A DNA stretch of 64,000 bases from Hybos culiciformis (GCA_964007475.1 OZ023274.1:78007303-78071302), one strand, 5' to 3'; counted from the stretch's first letter, positions 38,074 through 51,921 are shown. Program-made: numbers and translations. The notes: generated by a model from the letters alone, not told the origin.

Positions 38074-41000
38074 AAACAGAATATGTATGATTTTAATTCA
38101 TCCTTTATATTATGATTCTTTGATGAACGCACAAAAAACAAGTTTAATTGATTTTTGTTTTCTCAAACTGAAATATTTCACAGGTTATTCAACTATAAAT
38201 CGAATCGATGATTTTAATTTTTTTTTAAAAAAGCTTATGATAGCTGCAGGTTGAAATAAATGTTAAAAAAAGAATTTTTTTTTTCATATGAATTGAAACG
38301 CGTTAATTGACTTAAAAACATATACAGGGGTGATATGCGGTGAATATAATTTCAAAATAAAAAGTATAATTTTTTTTTGTTATAATGTTGAAAAACTGTT
38401 GTTCCACCTGAGGCATTACACTTCAGACTTTAAAAACTTGGCAATATAATGTCTGGGCTATTGTGTTTTTTCAAGAAAATTTTTTTTATATTTTTGCTAT
38501 TTTAATTTGTGGGTAAATTTTATTTCTGAAATTGTTATAAATATCTGTAGCCGTCTGGTATTGATATTCCTTTCATGTCTATATTGAAAGAGAGATAAAT
38601 ATATACATACTATATAAATGTATATTGGCTTAATTTTGCCTTTATTTCGGCCCACTATACAAAAATATATATTTGTATGCATTTCATAAATGAAAAATTT
38701 GCAGGAAAATTAACTTATTTTGAAAATAGAGCTTTTCTCATCGCCACACAAAATCTGTCATAATTTAAGCTGTGAAAAATTGGATAAACAATATTACCAG
38801 AAATTCGTAATAAAAATGAGAAACTGCTAAAAATTTATCACAACAGATAAGTTTAACAATAATGGCAGACTTCTTGCTAATTTTTTTTCACTATATAACT
38901 GATGTGCTAAATTAAACTTAAACAATTACAAGTCACTGAAAATTGAAATCGTAATAAAAATAACATTTGAACTCTTACGTGTTTAACTTTTAAAAATAAA
39001 ATTAATTTTTTTGCTTTTTTTCACCACGACACATTTATAGAAATTTTACACTCTGATGAAATGTGGTTATTTTCAAGAAAATATTTCTATATATTTTTTA
39101 TTCGGATGATGAGCTCTTGAAAATTTTATAAAAAAAAATATTTCATCAAAAAAAAGGAAATCATAGTATTGGTTGAATATGTGTAGGTATACCACATTAA
39201 TCCACATATTCCTTTTAAAGCCACTATATATAAATTTAAAAAAATTTCTTCTCGCAAATAAAGATTTTCTGTAAAGCTGTGCGATGACAAAAAAAAAAAA
39301 TTTCTGAAATTTGATATTTTTTTTTTCCAAGAAAAAATATTATTTCAAATTATTATGGTTTTTTTGGTATTAAAACTTTTTAATCCACAATTCTGGACTT
39401 CATGGTATATAACTTTATTTTTTTTTTTTTTTTGGCGGCAATTTGTAATATTATCCTTTCGAAGTTTATGTGATTGGAAAAACTTTATTTAAACTTTTTT
39501 TTATTTAAGTTAAAAAAAATATTACTAACCTAATTGAAAATGTTTTATGACAAAACTAATAGAAAAAAAATTATCTTTATTACAGATTATGATAAAAAAA
39601 ATATTAAAGTAAGGAAAATCAAGGAAATTAAAAAAAATAAAAAATTCATGCCAGGTTATATATTTTTTTTTAGATGAAAAAAGAAATTTAAAAATTTTTC
39701 TAAAATTTTATAAATTATTCTTTATTTTACTTGGAATACTAGAATACTGCAGTTTTGAATTTTTTTTGCATAATCTAACATTTTAGAACAATATACCAGT
39801 ACTTAAATTTTCAGCAGAACCAGTACATTGTGCAATATTTTTTCAGCAGCGCTTTACTAGTTCAGCATTTTATTCTGTACAAAAATACTTAAATTTAGTC
39901 AGCTATGGTACTAATTCCAGAAATAAGTGTGAGATCTTTATAAAGCTTTAATTTTCCGAACCTAACTCTGTCTTATACAAAATAATAGTTAATTCTTTAA
40001 ATTTTTATTGAAGTCAGAAAATGTTTGTTTCATTTTCTTTTGTGTTTTCCACAATATTCTATACGTGAAACTATATATATACTTTCTGTGGTTTATCCAA
40101 AAATAGAAACGAAAATTAGATAGGAAAAACACTCTATAACATTATATCAGGTTTTTTTTTTTTCAAATTGCTTCTAGGCGAAAAATATATTTATGTACAA
40201 ATATATATTATAATATTAGATATTTTTCGTTATTATTTAGTTTCATAAAATTTTTCTAAGAATAATGTTTATTACATATATACATTTTGTTTTTCTTTGT
40301 ATTTAATTAAAAATTAATATACAAATTTCACATATCATGGCGTGAATATTAAATTAATTTGCTTCTTTTTTTTTTTCATATACATTAATGACATCAGATG
40401 GATAGACAAAATTATTAAAAAAAACAAAAACATATGTGTGAATTTTTCCTATTTTTCTTTCCTCTGTTAAAAAATAATTTATTTTTGGTCAGTCAAATTA
40501 CTGGAATTTTATGAAATTCATATTAAAAAAGGTTTTAAAGCTGCTATATTTAGATATTTTTATTTTCTTTGAAGATTAATATAAGGGTGGGAAATGTACC
40601 TTACCAAAATAGAAATTATTATTATTATTATTAAACAATAACTCATATATAGTCAGTGACATAACTTTAATTTTTTATTTTTGTACAAATTACCAAAAGT
40701 TGGAAAAAAAAAAGTTAAATTTAAAAGAATTTTGTGTACAAAAAACATATTTTATTTTTTCATTATTATTATTTTTAAACAAAGAATTTTAACTTAACGC
40801 TTAGATGGAAAAATCTTTTGTTGATGTTGACAAAATAAGTTAAAAAAAAAAAAAGTTCAAAATGACAACATAGCAAATTTTATTAAAATAAAATTTGAAA
40901 CCACCAAAAAGCTCTACTGTTTTCTTTCTTGTTGTCTTACCAAAATACTTCACTGGCAATATGCGGTTGGTACACAAAATACAAAAAAAAAGAAATAATA

Positions 41001-41322
41001 ATTATTTGAAAAATTTCTCATTATGAAATTTATTTTTTATTTTCATATCACTTTTTCCACCTTAATTATTATATGTACAAGAAATGAAAATCTCGTTTTT
41101 TTTCCTTTTAGCCTCTCTTAATCCCAACAATAATTTTTTTAATTTAATTAATATTTACAGTACTTAAAGATTTTTAATTTATGATTAAAATGAAACTAAA
41201 ACTGAAGTAAATTTTTGGTAACTGTAATTAGTAAGAACGAAAAAACTAATTCTAAAATGTTTTTGATGTGTATACATATGTTTTAATTTTCAATATTAAA
41301 TTATAAATATTTTGTTAAATAG
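38074..41322. other. A/T-rich non-coding DNA
   Basis: No gene or defined repeat is supported. The 85-codon open frame at 39073-39330 (minus) is dominated by F, K and I, without motifs. Confidence 0.7.
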
Positions 41323-41466
41323 CCCTACTAGCTTGAGATCAGTTCAGAAATAGTTTTTAACCAGGTAGGTTTGAAACTGATAAAACTGGTGAGTCCCTAC
41401 TAGCCTGAGATCAGTTTAGAAGCAGTTTTTCAACTGATTAAACTGGTGAACAAAAGCTACTAGGGA
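41323..41466. repeat. ~72-bp tandem duplication
   Basis: CCCTACTAGCTTGAGATCAG begins at 41323 and CCCTACTAGCCTGAGATCAG at 41395. Both copies continue with TTYAGAA-CAGTTTTT-like sequence and ACTGATAAAACTGGTGA-type tails. The second copy lacks an internal AACCAGGTAGGTTTG-like segment. A third partial edge, GCTACTAGGGAG, follows at 41456. It is diverged and non-coding. Confidence 0.6.
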
Positions 41467-42109
41467 GTGTTAGTGAAAGTAGTAATATTTTCATCACTAA
41501 TATTTTCACTATATGAGCCTTTAAGTTCAGAAATGGATTGAAATACTTCGAACTGATTTTTTAAATTCCTTTTATTACATAAATTAAATTAAAAAATATT
41601 ATCGTTATTAACCTTTAATGATTGGGAAAATTTGTATAAATATATATGAGTATAACAAATGTTTTTACACTTAATTTAAGATTTTTCAAAAAGTGGAGTT
41701 AATGGATTTGTGCAGTCAACGACTCATATACAAACAGTCGATAAGTTAAAGATTTTACGTCTTTGCTAATTTAAATAAAGTTAATCTATTATTTTATGAA
41801 AAAAAAGACATATACTTACGCACATATATATAAATTTGTACATAAAATTATAAGATATGATTATAACACACAAAAAAAATTATACGACATAAAATATATT
41901 TTTTTCTTATGAAAATAAATATTTTATGCTCAAAAAATTAATATTAATTTTATCCAACAAAATTATATATTTTATGATTTTAAAAAAAAAAGTGAAATTC
42001 TTAAAAATATATTTTGTCATTAAAGTTTATAATTTTTTTTGTATTCTTTTATATTAAATTTTATCTCATTTTTTGTGTATATATGTTTATTTTTCTACAA
42101 AAATTTTAC
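41467..42109. other. A/T-rich non-coding DNA up to the assembly gap
   Basis: No feature seen. A donor-like GTAAGTATATG occurs on the minus strand near 41820 but has no partner acceptor. Confidence 0.65.
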
Positions 42110-42309
42110 NNNNNNNNNNNNNNNNNNNNNNNNNNNNNNNNNNNNNNNNNNNNNNNNNNNNNNNNNNNNNNNNNNNNNNNNNNNNNNNNNNNNNNNNNNN
42201 NNNNNNNNNNNNNNNNNNNNNNNNNNNNNNNNNNNNNNNNNNNNNNNNNNNNNNNNNNNNNNNNNNNNNNNNNNNNNNNNNNNNNNNNNNNNNNNNNNNN
42301 NNNNNNNNN
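42110..42309. other. Assembly gap, 200 N
   Basis: Exactly 200 consecutive N. The round length suggests a fixed-size scaffolding gap, so the true distance and content are unknown. Open frames running through it are artefacts. Confidence 0.99.
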
Positions 42310-44101
42310 GTTCCGGATGAGATTATTCACCATGCCATTTGATTCTGGTATAATATTTATTTTCCCTTACATAATTATTTTAGTAAAAATAAAAAAAAAG
42401 TATAACTTCTTTAATACTAAATTCAAAGTTCCCCGTTTATCCGTTTAATTTTTTACAATAAACATGGAAACAGCCAAGAAAATTATGCATAACAAAGTTT
42501 ATAAAATAAATAAATTCCAATTAGTTCTAATTAAGCAATTTACTTATGAAATAACAGCTTCAATTTGAGCAGGATAACATACCTACTGTTTTTTTTTTCG
42601 TTTCAAAAAATGTATTTAAATGAATTTCATTTAAAAAAAAAATAATTACTTATGAGTTATGATGACATTTATTTACTATTTCCTATTCACTTGTCATGCA
42701 AGCTCAAGTATTTTTAATTTCAGGAATAGTATGTGAAGTTTATGTTGAAATTTATATAATGAATTTGATAAATAATTTTATATAATGGTTTTGTTAATAA
42801 TAATTTCCACACAAATTAATTGAATAATTTTCTCAATTATAAATAAAAAATTTAAAATATTTTTGTATTTGCAAAATTGACAGTGAGACAAACAAAAGCC
42901 AAACAAAAAATTTTATAATAATTATTAAAAGTTATTTGCAAAATACAAAAATATAATTAAAATTAATTATTAAGTCTTAGGAGCATCTCTTGAAATGAGT
43001 TCCTCATACAGATTACTACAGACTAACAAAACTCTATAATATACTGACAAAACTGAATATTTTTATATTGGTTCCATTTTCATTGTACTGTGTTTATACT
43101 CAAAATAAATAGATTTTCTTATATAAAATAATAAAAATGAGTCTGAATGCAAAACCCTCATAATTCATAATTCCAATTCAAATTTATCATCCATTTCTAT
43201 TTAATCGATTCTCCAAGTTTGAAGCGAAGCTTTAAATAATACTTGCTTTGGTAAAATCACATTTCCAAATTTTCAAATATTATTCCTACTTTATTATTAA
43301 TACAAATTTCCGCTTGAAATAAATACAAAAATATAATAAATTAATAAATATATACGGAATCGTTGATAACGAACATTTCATTTATGTGTACATTACATAT
43401 ATTCAATATTTTTATTTTTATTAATATTACATATTTTTATACACTTTATTAATTTTATATTAAATGAATTGCTTCAATAAAAATATTATAATTTTACTTA
43501 ATATTAATTTGGCCAATGGCCATGGTAATAAAAAAAAACAAAAAATTTATCATAAAAAATTCATTGTCATAATTACATAAAAAATAAATATGTACCTTGG
43601 TATTTATATATATATATATATATATAAATATATATATTTTTTTTAAGTAAAAATTATTGACATTTTTGTTGCTAATTTCAATTGTAAACAAAAATAAATG
43701 ACATTTTTTCAAAAAAAAAAATAAAATAAAAATTTAATTATTTACCTTTACTTTTATTTTATAGATTATACGGTAATAATATGAAAAAAAAAAAATAATG
43801 TTTTTGATGTTTCATTTTTATTATATTCTTTATTTCTTTTATTATTATTAATAAAGTAATTGACTTTAATGAATTAGCTTTCAGCTCTAATGTTTCTTTA
43901 TTAAAAAAGTATGTACATATAAATTTAATATGTTATGTAAAAGTATATATATTGTATGTATTTTATTTGTACACGTTTTTCTGCAGATATTTTAATAAAA
44001 TTTCGAGTATACATAAAAATATTTAAAAATGCTATTTAATGATGACTTTGAAATCACCTTATTTTTTGTCAAGCTTTTAAAACAATTTATAATAAATATA
44101 G
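42310..44101. other. A/T-rich non-coding DNA
   Basis: No gene is supported. It includes a (TA)n run at 43601-43637 and several A/T homopolymers. Confidence 0.7.
43601..43637. repeat. (TA)n microsatellite
   Basis: A TA run interrupted once by AAA, followed by a T-tract. Confidence 0.9.
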
Positions 44102-44109
44102 GGTTAGAG

Positions 44110-44709
44110 CAGTGCTGTCCAACCAACGGCCCGCGGGCCATCATCCGGCCCGCGGAGACTTTTAACCCGGCCCGTTAACTTTGGTTTAAAATTCAAAATG
44201 TTTCTCTAATATTTTTGTAATATGTAAAAAAAAAATTGTAATGGAAATTTTCTACTTTCAAATCAAGATTTACTGCATAAAATTCAAATTATTTATTTCA
44301 AATTAAAAATTTTCTATTCTTAGATTTGATATTTGGAATGGAACGTGGTTAATTCGTTCCACATAAATTTCGGGTGACAAGAAAATTAAATTTATAGTTA
44401 AGAAATCAGATTAAGTGGATGTTGCCAGTAGTTTAACTTCTCTAAAAAAATTAATTCAAGGTCATCAAGATCATCATCATCACTGACAAAAGATCATCAC
44501 AAAAAGATATCATTATAAATACAACATAATTTATATTCTTTAATTTAATTTTTTTCTTGTGTATAAACTTATTATTTACATTATTAATTTGAAGTAATTT
44601 TAATAATAAATATATTTTAATTTGTTTAAAAAAAAAAATTGACTTTTGGCCCGCGGAACAAAATAAATTTTCGAAACGGCCCATTTTCAATTTAAGTTGG
44701 ACACCCCTG
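44110..44709. mobile_element. Non-autonomous hAT transposon, 600 bp
   Basis: The ends are CAGTGCTGTCCAAC and, as reverse complement, CAGGGGTGTCCAAC (12 of 14). An intact 8-bp target-site duplication, GGTTAGAG, flanks them at 44102-44109 and 44710-44717. The CAG start, GTCCAAC and 8-bp duplication identify the hAT superfamily. Subterminal CGGCCCGCGG-type motifs (near 44128, 44146 and 44649) are GC-rich and probably served as transposase binding sites. The 500-bp interior is A/T-rich and shows no transposase frame. The perfect duplication suggests a comparatively recent insertion that relied on transposase from elsewhere. Confidence 0.9.
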
Positions 44710-44717
44710 GGTTAGAG

Positions 44718-47700
44718 TATATTAGTTATTAGGCAAAAAATATCACAGCTCGATTATTTTATAACATTCATATAATTTACATACTTCAATATTATAATTT
44801 TGTTGTTATTAAGAAAATATTTTTCAAGTTAATGAGGCTGTACCTTGTATTGGAAAATTAGAAATTATAGGAACTTAACATTGTACTTGGGAAAGTTTTC
44901 AGAATTCAAATTTTCGTTTTAAGTGTTTTATCCAATCGCTATAATTATTTATAAAATTTTCCACCCTTGAGTCTTAATGTGTGTATAACAAAAGTCTAGG
45001 AAAATAATCAAAAATCTACAAGTTTAAAATTAATTGACAGTTTAAGAAGAAATAAATTCAAAACCTAGTTTCCGTCAAGTTTTTTTTTTTTAATCTTTTG
45101 AGTATCATCTCGATACGATAAACGCAGACTGTCCCAATGGTATATGGAAAAAAAAGCCCAAAAAATTAAACCCAAAAAATTACCAAACAAAAAAATAAAA
45201 AAATAAAAAAATAGTTCAAGAAAGCTAAAAATAAATCAGTGATTTAGTGAATAAAAAAAAAATAAATAAATAAAATAAGAATAAAATAAAATCCCAGTAT
45301 AAAAACCTTTTGAAATGAATTTTGAAATCATAACCGGAAATTATTTGAAATTGCCACAAAAATGAAAATAAAAATAAATTAACCACTTTTTTCCCTTATT
45401 TTTTATTATTTTTTTTTTCAATTTACATTGAATTAATGCCAGCAAAAAATAAAAACTTTTAATGACTCCTCATAAAAACCATCCCTTAAATTATTTGCTT
45501 TTTTTTTTTTTTCTGTGTGTCCTAAAGAATATTTCAACCATAAAGTTAATTTTGTAGCAAAAGAAAGGAAAAAAAAAAAAAAAACAGTAAATAGAAAACC
45601 ACAAGTTAAATTATAATGTCACATCCCTTAACATTTTTATCCGCAATGAGACAAAAACTCAAATACAAAAAAAATTATTCTTTCCTTTTTATCTCGAAAA
45701 CTTTCCTTTTAATTTTATATTCAGAAAAATATATGTATATATGCGTTAATACATAATATATAATACATTTATATAATATATATAAAACACACTTATATGT
45801 ATTATTATTTTGTATATATTTGTGTATGTTAAATGAATAAAAACCTCATTCAAACTTTGAATTCCAAAGTTAATTTCGAAAGAAAAAGAAAAGTAAAAAA
45901 AAAAAAAGAAAAAGAAAAAATTAAATATTATCCTTTTTATATGGAACGAAATCCCGCAGAAAATTATCAAAGGAAAAAAAGAATATAAGGACAATTTGCA
46001 ATTCAAAAAGATATGGTTATTATTTAATAGAGGCCGTTTAAAAGTTTTATCGCATTGCTGGATTCATTTAGTTGAGAATAAATAATGCAAAATCAATCGC
46101 TGATTTTATTTTTTTTATTTTTTTTCTAAGGATAATTCCAGATAAATTGAGTATAATTTTTGTAAAATTTTTCTGTAAATTCTGTATTCGAATTTTCAAT
46201 AAAATAATATTATTCCAAACGACATAAGCTGGTGGAACCAAATGAAATAAAAATTTCAAATGAAATGAAACTTGTGATAAAATAATAATAATAATAGCAA
46301 AATTACTTTTATATAAGAATGATATCTCTTTCTATGTATGTAAAATTAATATTCTATTTAGTTGGTAGAAGTTTTATTTTGTTTCAATTTTTGCCAATGA
46401 CACTATCAAAAAAAATAAATATGTTTTAATATTTTTTTTTTAATTTAATTAAGATCTCGTATGTAAGTCACGCTGGAAATACCCGACATAAAAATTTTTT
46501 TCTCTATATAATCATATACATATATTCAAAATTCAATAATCAATGTAATTATGTTATAATGTTATCTTATAAAATATTCAAAAACATACTTTTAAAAATA
46601 GATACTCTAAAAAAGATACAAAATTGAAAAAAATTTTGAGGTGAAAAGATTTTTTCTACTTTGAAAATTTTCATATTATGTATATTATTCTAGTACATAT
46701 TATTTTAATGTGGTGTGAAAGGGTGACAGAATCCTCGTCTAAAAAAAGTGTTTAAAAAATTCCAATTTAAATACAATCTAAGAAATTGATTTTAAATCTC
46801 AGAATACAGCTCTTTAACAGACTAGAAAAAACTAGTGTTTACGTTCCTAAAAAAGAGTTTAAGTAAATCTCAAGAATATCTAAATTCGTTTTTTTAATTT
46901 AGTTCTTGCAGAAAATAAGTCACTAACATTGTAACATTTGTAACAGCTTTCCCATTGGAATATTGGTATGCGCCAAGAATATACACGATGGGTTATTTAA
47001 AGACACACTTTGAAGTTGTAAATTTCTTAATCGAAAAGTTTTCTACATTTTATTTTATTTTTTATTTAATTCAAAAAATTTCTAAAGTTTAATAAAATAG
47101 GGAAACAAAAATTTTCAAATTTTAAAATCCTGGCTAATAAAAAAACAATACTTCCCTCGATTCCTATTTTTTTTTTTGTTTTAAAAGGAAATATAAACAA
47201 AAATCTTTTCTCTTTTTATGAATAAAATAAATTTACTCTAACCAAGAACGAAAAGAAAATGTTTTAAATTTAAATCCCTTAAGATGATAATATAAAATTT
47301 CCGTTTCGTATTTTCATCTTGTACATTTTTTAAAAAAAAATATTTAATATTCAAAAATACATCAAATAATCTATATATTTCTTTCTTGAAATAAAAGCTA
47401 AGAATTTGAAAGAAATAGTAAAAAGAATTTTCGGTTATGATGTTCCAAAAAATATTCGAAAATTTTGAGGTTAAAGAATGCAGAATACTTTATAATGAAA
47501 AAAAATATACCTTGTAATATTAAAATTTATTCAACACGCTAATAAGAACATCCTTAAAAAATAAAAGGGTTTCACCTATATGTAGTATTTCGAGTTCTTT
47601 TTAGCTCGTTTTCCATCAAAAATGAAAAAATGATCTGCCAAAATATATGCGCAATCTCGTTCACTTTCATTTCGTGCGAAGAATTTTATTATACGGAATA

Positions 47701-50700
47701 AATTATATTTCATTTCGGCCAAAGAATTATATTATACGAAATTATACGGTTTCAAGTTAGGGAGCTACAAGATCTTTTCATAAACAATTATTTTTAGGTA
47801 TCGATTGTTGGGGTCTGGGTGTCGATAAAAGATGTTCTTTGTATATGATGTAAGACTAAATGCTATTCGAATATATGGAATTGAAGGAAACCTAAAAAAT
47901 ATAACTAATTCCTGGCTGTGATGTGACCAAGATATTCTTAACGTAATGTATCCTAAATTAAAATGTTGAAAACGGTACTCTTACTTTATCAAATCATGGC
48001 ACTATGTATACAGTATTTTCCAAATAAACAAACTTGATTTAAATTACAGCTTTAATTTAACCCTTTGATCACAATTTTTATCATGTATAATTTTTAACTC
48101 TACTTTATGTTTGAAGATGCTTTTAGCTAACAGAAAGAATATTCAGCTTGTCATTCTTATTTGAAAAAATAATTTATACCTCCCAGCTACATTTTACAAT
48201 CTAAATTTATTTTTCTCAAATGCGTTACTTCAAACAAAAAAAAAAAAACAAATCTATTTCTTTACTTTTGATCTCATAATTTTAATTCGTGCACCATAAA
48301 TACTAAATATAAAATAATAAAATTTCAAGTGAATAATAAATAACTATAGGAATTTGCCTCAGACGATTAGGAATATATTTTTTTTTCTATTTTAATTAAT
48401 AATAAAACATTAAAGAAATTATAATTGCAATACTTCAACTAAATCTTTTATTTGAATTTATTTAAGAATAATATTTGTTTTACGCAAAAAAAAAAAAACG
48501 AATAAAATTAAAATAACATACTTAAAATTATATATATTACAGCATATATACCCTGTAGCCTTTTATCTCAATTATTGTTGGGTTTTTATCGCATAAAATA
48601 CGTAAAATATTAAAAGCTAACTAATGTTATAAAGCTTTTAATCGGAGGGTGGTCTATAAGTGTCGTTTGTCTGTAATTTTCCCTTAATTTTTCTTTTTTT
48701 TTTCTTTTTCATCCATTTAACTAAACATTTAAAAGGAAAAATGTGACAAAAGAAGTAAAAAAAAAAAAAACAAAATAATTTTTGTTTATTTTTTTTATGC
48801 TTTTATTTTTCTTCTTTTTTTTTTAAATACATATTTGTACATACGTATATCAAATGTTTAATATGTATATGAAAAGTGTATAAGTATTAGGATACTTTTG
48901 AGAATCGTTTAAAGTTAAAAATATTATCCTTATCGTAACAAGATTTCCCTTTTTCTTTTTTCTTTTTTTTTTTTAATTTTTTTTTTCATTTTAAATAATA
49001 TATTTTCCTTAGCATAGTATAAATAACTTTCTCAATATAAAGTTAGTACACCTATTAAACGTAAGCCAATATTCTTGGCAAACAAGAAAAAAAAAAATAA
49101 ATGTTATTTTCATTCAACTCTATTGAAAATAAGGTTCTTTAACAAATTCTCAAGATTAATGATACTTAATGTCAAAAAGAAAAATAATTTAAAATTGAAG
49201 TTTAAATGAATTATAATATTTTGAAAACTTTATTGGAAACGATAGTTAGTTAAGTGTGAGCTGTAAGGAAAATAAGATATCAATTTAAAAAAAAAAAAAA
49301 GAAGAAAATTTAAAGAATTGGAAAGTAAATAATAAAATAACAAAAAAAGAAGAAGAAATTGTCAAATTTAAAAATAAAATTATTTTGAAATAATTTCGAT
49401 CAGTCTCATAAAAATGATTTGTTTTTTTTTTTAAATTGAGCATATATGACAAGTCAACCGTAATACAAGCTGATTATTTTGACAGGCCAATGAATTAAAT
49501 ATTATTTGACATTTATCATCAACAAATGCCCAAGCAAAATTCTTTAATTGCTTCTGCATATCTTTATAATAACTCGCCTAACAACAAACGAAATGTAGCA
49601 AAAGTTGCTACACAAAAATTATAATTTTAATTGTTTTTTCTATCGAAGAATAAATTACAAAAAATACTTTTATTAATACAAAATTAGTTCTGAAATTTTT
49701 ATTTCCAATATTGCTATAATACTAAGAACATTATATATTAAAAAGTGAAAGTACGTGCTATTTTTTCTTGCTATGACTAATTTTGCTAAAGTCATCCACA
49801 TTATAGTTTGATATATAGCAACTGACATGCAGTTTACCTGTACCTGTTTTTCCATAGTCTAATATAATCATCTAAATTTTCTTCAATGCGAGGAAAATTG
49901 TTCAGTAAAAATTCAATATTAAAGAAATTTATTAAATTACAAGTCCTATTCTTCGAAATTACTTCAGCGCAGTTCAATGTATTATATAATTCTGTTAAAT
50001 TTAAGGAAAAGCGCAAATAGCAAAAAAGAAAATATGACCTTCATTTATTTTTTTATTACATATTATTCTTTTAAAATTTTTAATTTTAAAAAATAACCTA
50101 ATTTTATTATTTTTTTCTCTCTTTTTTTGATTCATATCTACTCATAAAACACTACAAAAAAAAATAGAAGAAAATAGATATATCGAATACGACCACAAAA
50201 TAATGCCCAAAAAAAATTTTTATCCTACACATAAAATTTTCTTATTATTTCCCGCTGTTTTCAATTTAGGCGCTCAACCAAAAAAAAAAAAATTTTATTT
50301 TATATATAAAAGAAATTTGAAGAAGAAAAATTGTATTTCAAAGACAAATTTTTCGCTAATTTAGATACAGAGAAAGAGAAACAAAGAGGACATTTTTAAT
50401 ATTTATATTCGTTGTGATAAGAAAGCATTAATCTGAATAAAAAAAAAATTAAATCTTTTCTCATAAAAAAGAATTAAAATGTTCTTGAATTTCATTGTAT
50501 GTATGGTTGTTATGTAATAGAGGTCCTTTTTCCCTTCAGGTGTAGTATAAGATATCCTTGCTGTGTAAAAAACAATATTGAATTTAAAATGTGTGTGTAT
50601 TTTTTTCCTTCAACTAATGAAGCTTAACCATTAACTGCTTTGGATAAAAAGCTAAAATAATGAAAATTTAAAAGTGTTTTTTTTTTTATATTGAGTTTTA

Positions 50701-50895
50701 TGTGAGTTTTAGTAAACTTAAATGAATTTTAAAATAAAATTGTAAGCAGCTGACAGCTTAAATTTAATCGGTAAAACGTTAATTTGTCAATTGAATTCTA
50801 CGAAAGATAAAAATTTCTAATTATTATGTTTGGGGGTTTTGATGAACTGTCAAAATTATTTTATATATTAAAGTGATTTTTAATATCTAGTATTT
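44718..50895. other. A/T-rich non-coding DNA
   Basis: No gene is supported in about 6.2 kb. Contains poly-A-rich stretches (45150-45290), a weak ~45-bp imperfect tandem repeat near 47668-47755, and two overlapping minus-strand open frames at 49673-50016 that could hide an exon (see findings) but have A/T-driven composition. Confidence 0.6.
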
Positions 50896-51258
50896 GTCGT
50901 AACTAAGGCTTGCAAAAAATCGGAAACCCGGTTTTCGGTTATTTAGAAAATAAAAAACCGAAAACCGGTTAAAAACCGGTTTTTTTTTAATAAAAAAAGT
51001 ACTTGGAATACAATGAAAAAAGATACCTATAAAACCAAGTAAAAGAAATGAATATACACAAAAAAATTTAGAATTGGAATTAGATTTTATTCAGGAATTT
51101 ATTGTTAATAGAAAAATAACAAACGAAAAAAATTAACAAAACATCATTTCATTATTAACTTATATAAAAAAAAAAAAGAAAAATAACAAACGAATGAAAG
51201 AAAGCAAATAAAACATATATTCATTATTATATATAACAAAAATATCAAGTTAAGGTAA

Positions 51259-51794
51259 TTAAATTTTTTTAATAAAATAATATTTAAGTAAAATTAATGC
51301 GTCCAACATTTTAAATTTCATTGATGAACGTAATTTGGTGCAGAAATTTCCTGCGATTGAAAAAACTCTCTGTTGACGAGGGTTGAATTGATGCCAGAGC
51401 TTTCAATAATTTTTCGACTGTCACCGGTTTTCGTTTATTAACGACAAATATTTTCAACTCTTTTTGGAACGATGACTCTCGAACACGATGACGATGATTC
51501 TCTAATAGCGCTGGAATGTGTAATAGCGTGAATCGAAAACCCGTCGTACGCTGCGCATTTGGCTAATAATTCTCCCAAAGATTCTCTCTTGATGAAATGA
51601 ACCATATTTAACTTTGCTCGTTTCTGCTCTTCATTTTTCTTAAGATCGATAGTATGTTTTGCTCGAAGTTGATTTGCCAAACTAGAAATGTTCCCATCTG
51701 CACATTTTAAAACTGAATTGCACATACTGCATTTTGCCGTATTTTCAGTTTGTTACTCGAATATTTTCCATACTGCTGATTTTTTGTTGTTCAT
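51259..51794 (-). pseudogene. hAT transposase remnant: BED finger plus C-terminal dimerisation region
   Basis: From the ATG at 51794 the frame reads 13 codons (with W9 and F12 as in BED fingers), meets a TAA at 51755-51753, then continues to 51438. In that numbering C22 and C25 form the CxxC of a BED zinc finger and H47 the distal ligand. The usual first histidine is Q42 (QLRAKH). The SLGELLAKCAAYDGFSIHAI stretch resembles the region after BED in hAT transposases. After the stop at 51438 another frame (51427-51365) encodes PVTVEKLLKALASIQPSSTES, and a further shift gives FSIAGNFCTKLRSSM through LILLKYY, ending at 51259. These are the hAT C-terminal dimerisation motifs. The whole DDE catalytic core is missing. 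One stop, one frame break and the deletion make it non-functional. Confidence 0.85.
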
Positions 51795-51801
51795 ATTCAG
51801 G

Positions 51802-51864
51802 CTAAAATAAAATATAATTAATTAATAAAATAACTATAAATGTATTTATTTTCAAAATACTTAC
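51802..51864 (-). other. Probable 63-bp intron in the transposase 5' leader
   Basis: On the minus strand GTAAGTATTTTG at 51864 and TATTTTATTTTAG ending at 51802 bracket 63 bp, the usual size of a short insect intron. It lies 7 bases upstream of the transposase ATG. The preceding sequence up to the subterminal repeats has no ATG, so this would be a leader intron. Inferred from splice signals only. Confidence 0.45.
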
Positions 51865-51921
51865 TTTACTTAAAATTCAATTATTTATCACTTGAATAAA
51901 CAGAAAAAAATATAATTGACT

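Noticed and set aside
42014..42448. Open frames across the N run
   Set aside because: They are open only because N cannot encode a stop; the real sequence is unknown.
45746..46006. 86-codon membrane-like minus-strand frame
   Set aside because: Its apparent hydrophobic segment is a poly-F run from a poly-A tract; no family signature.
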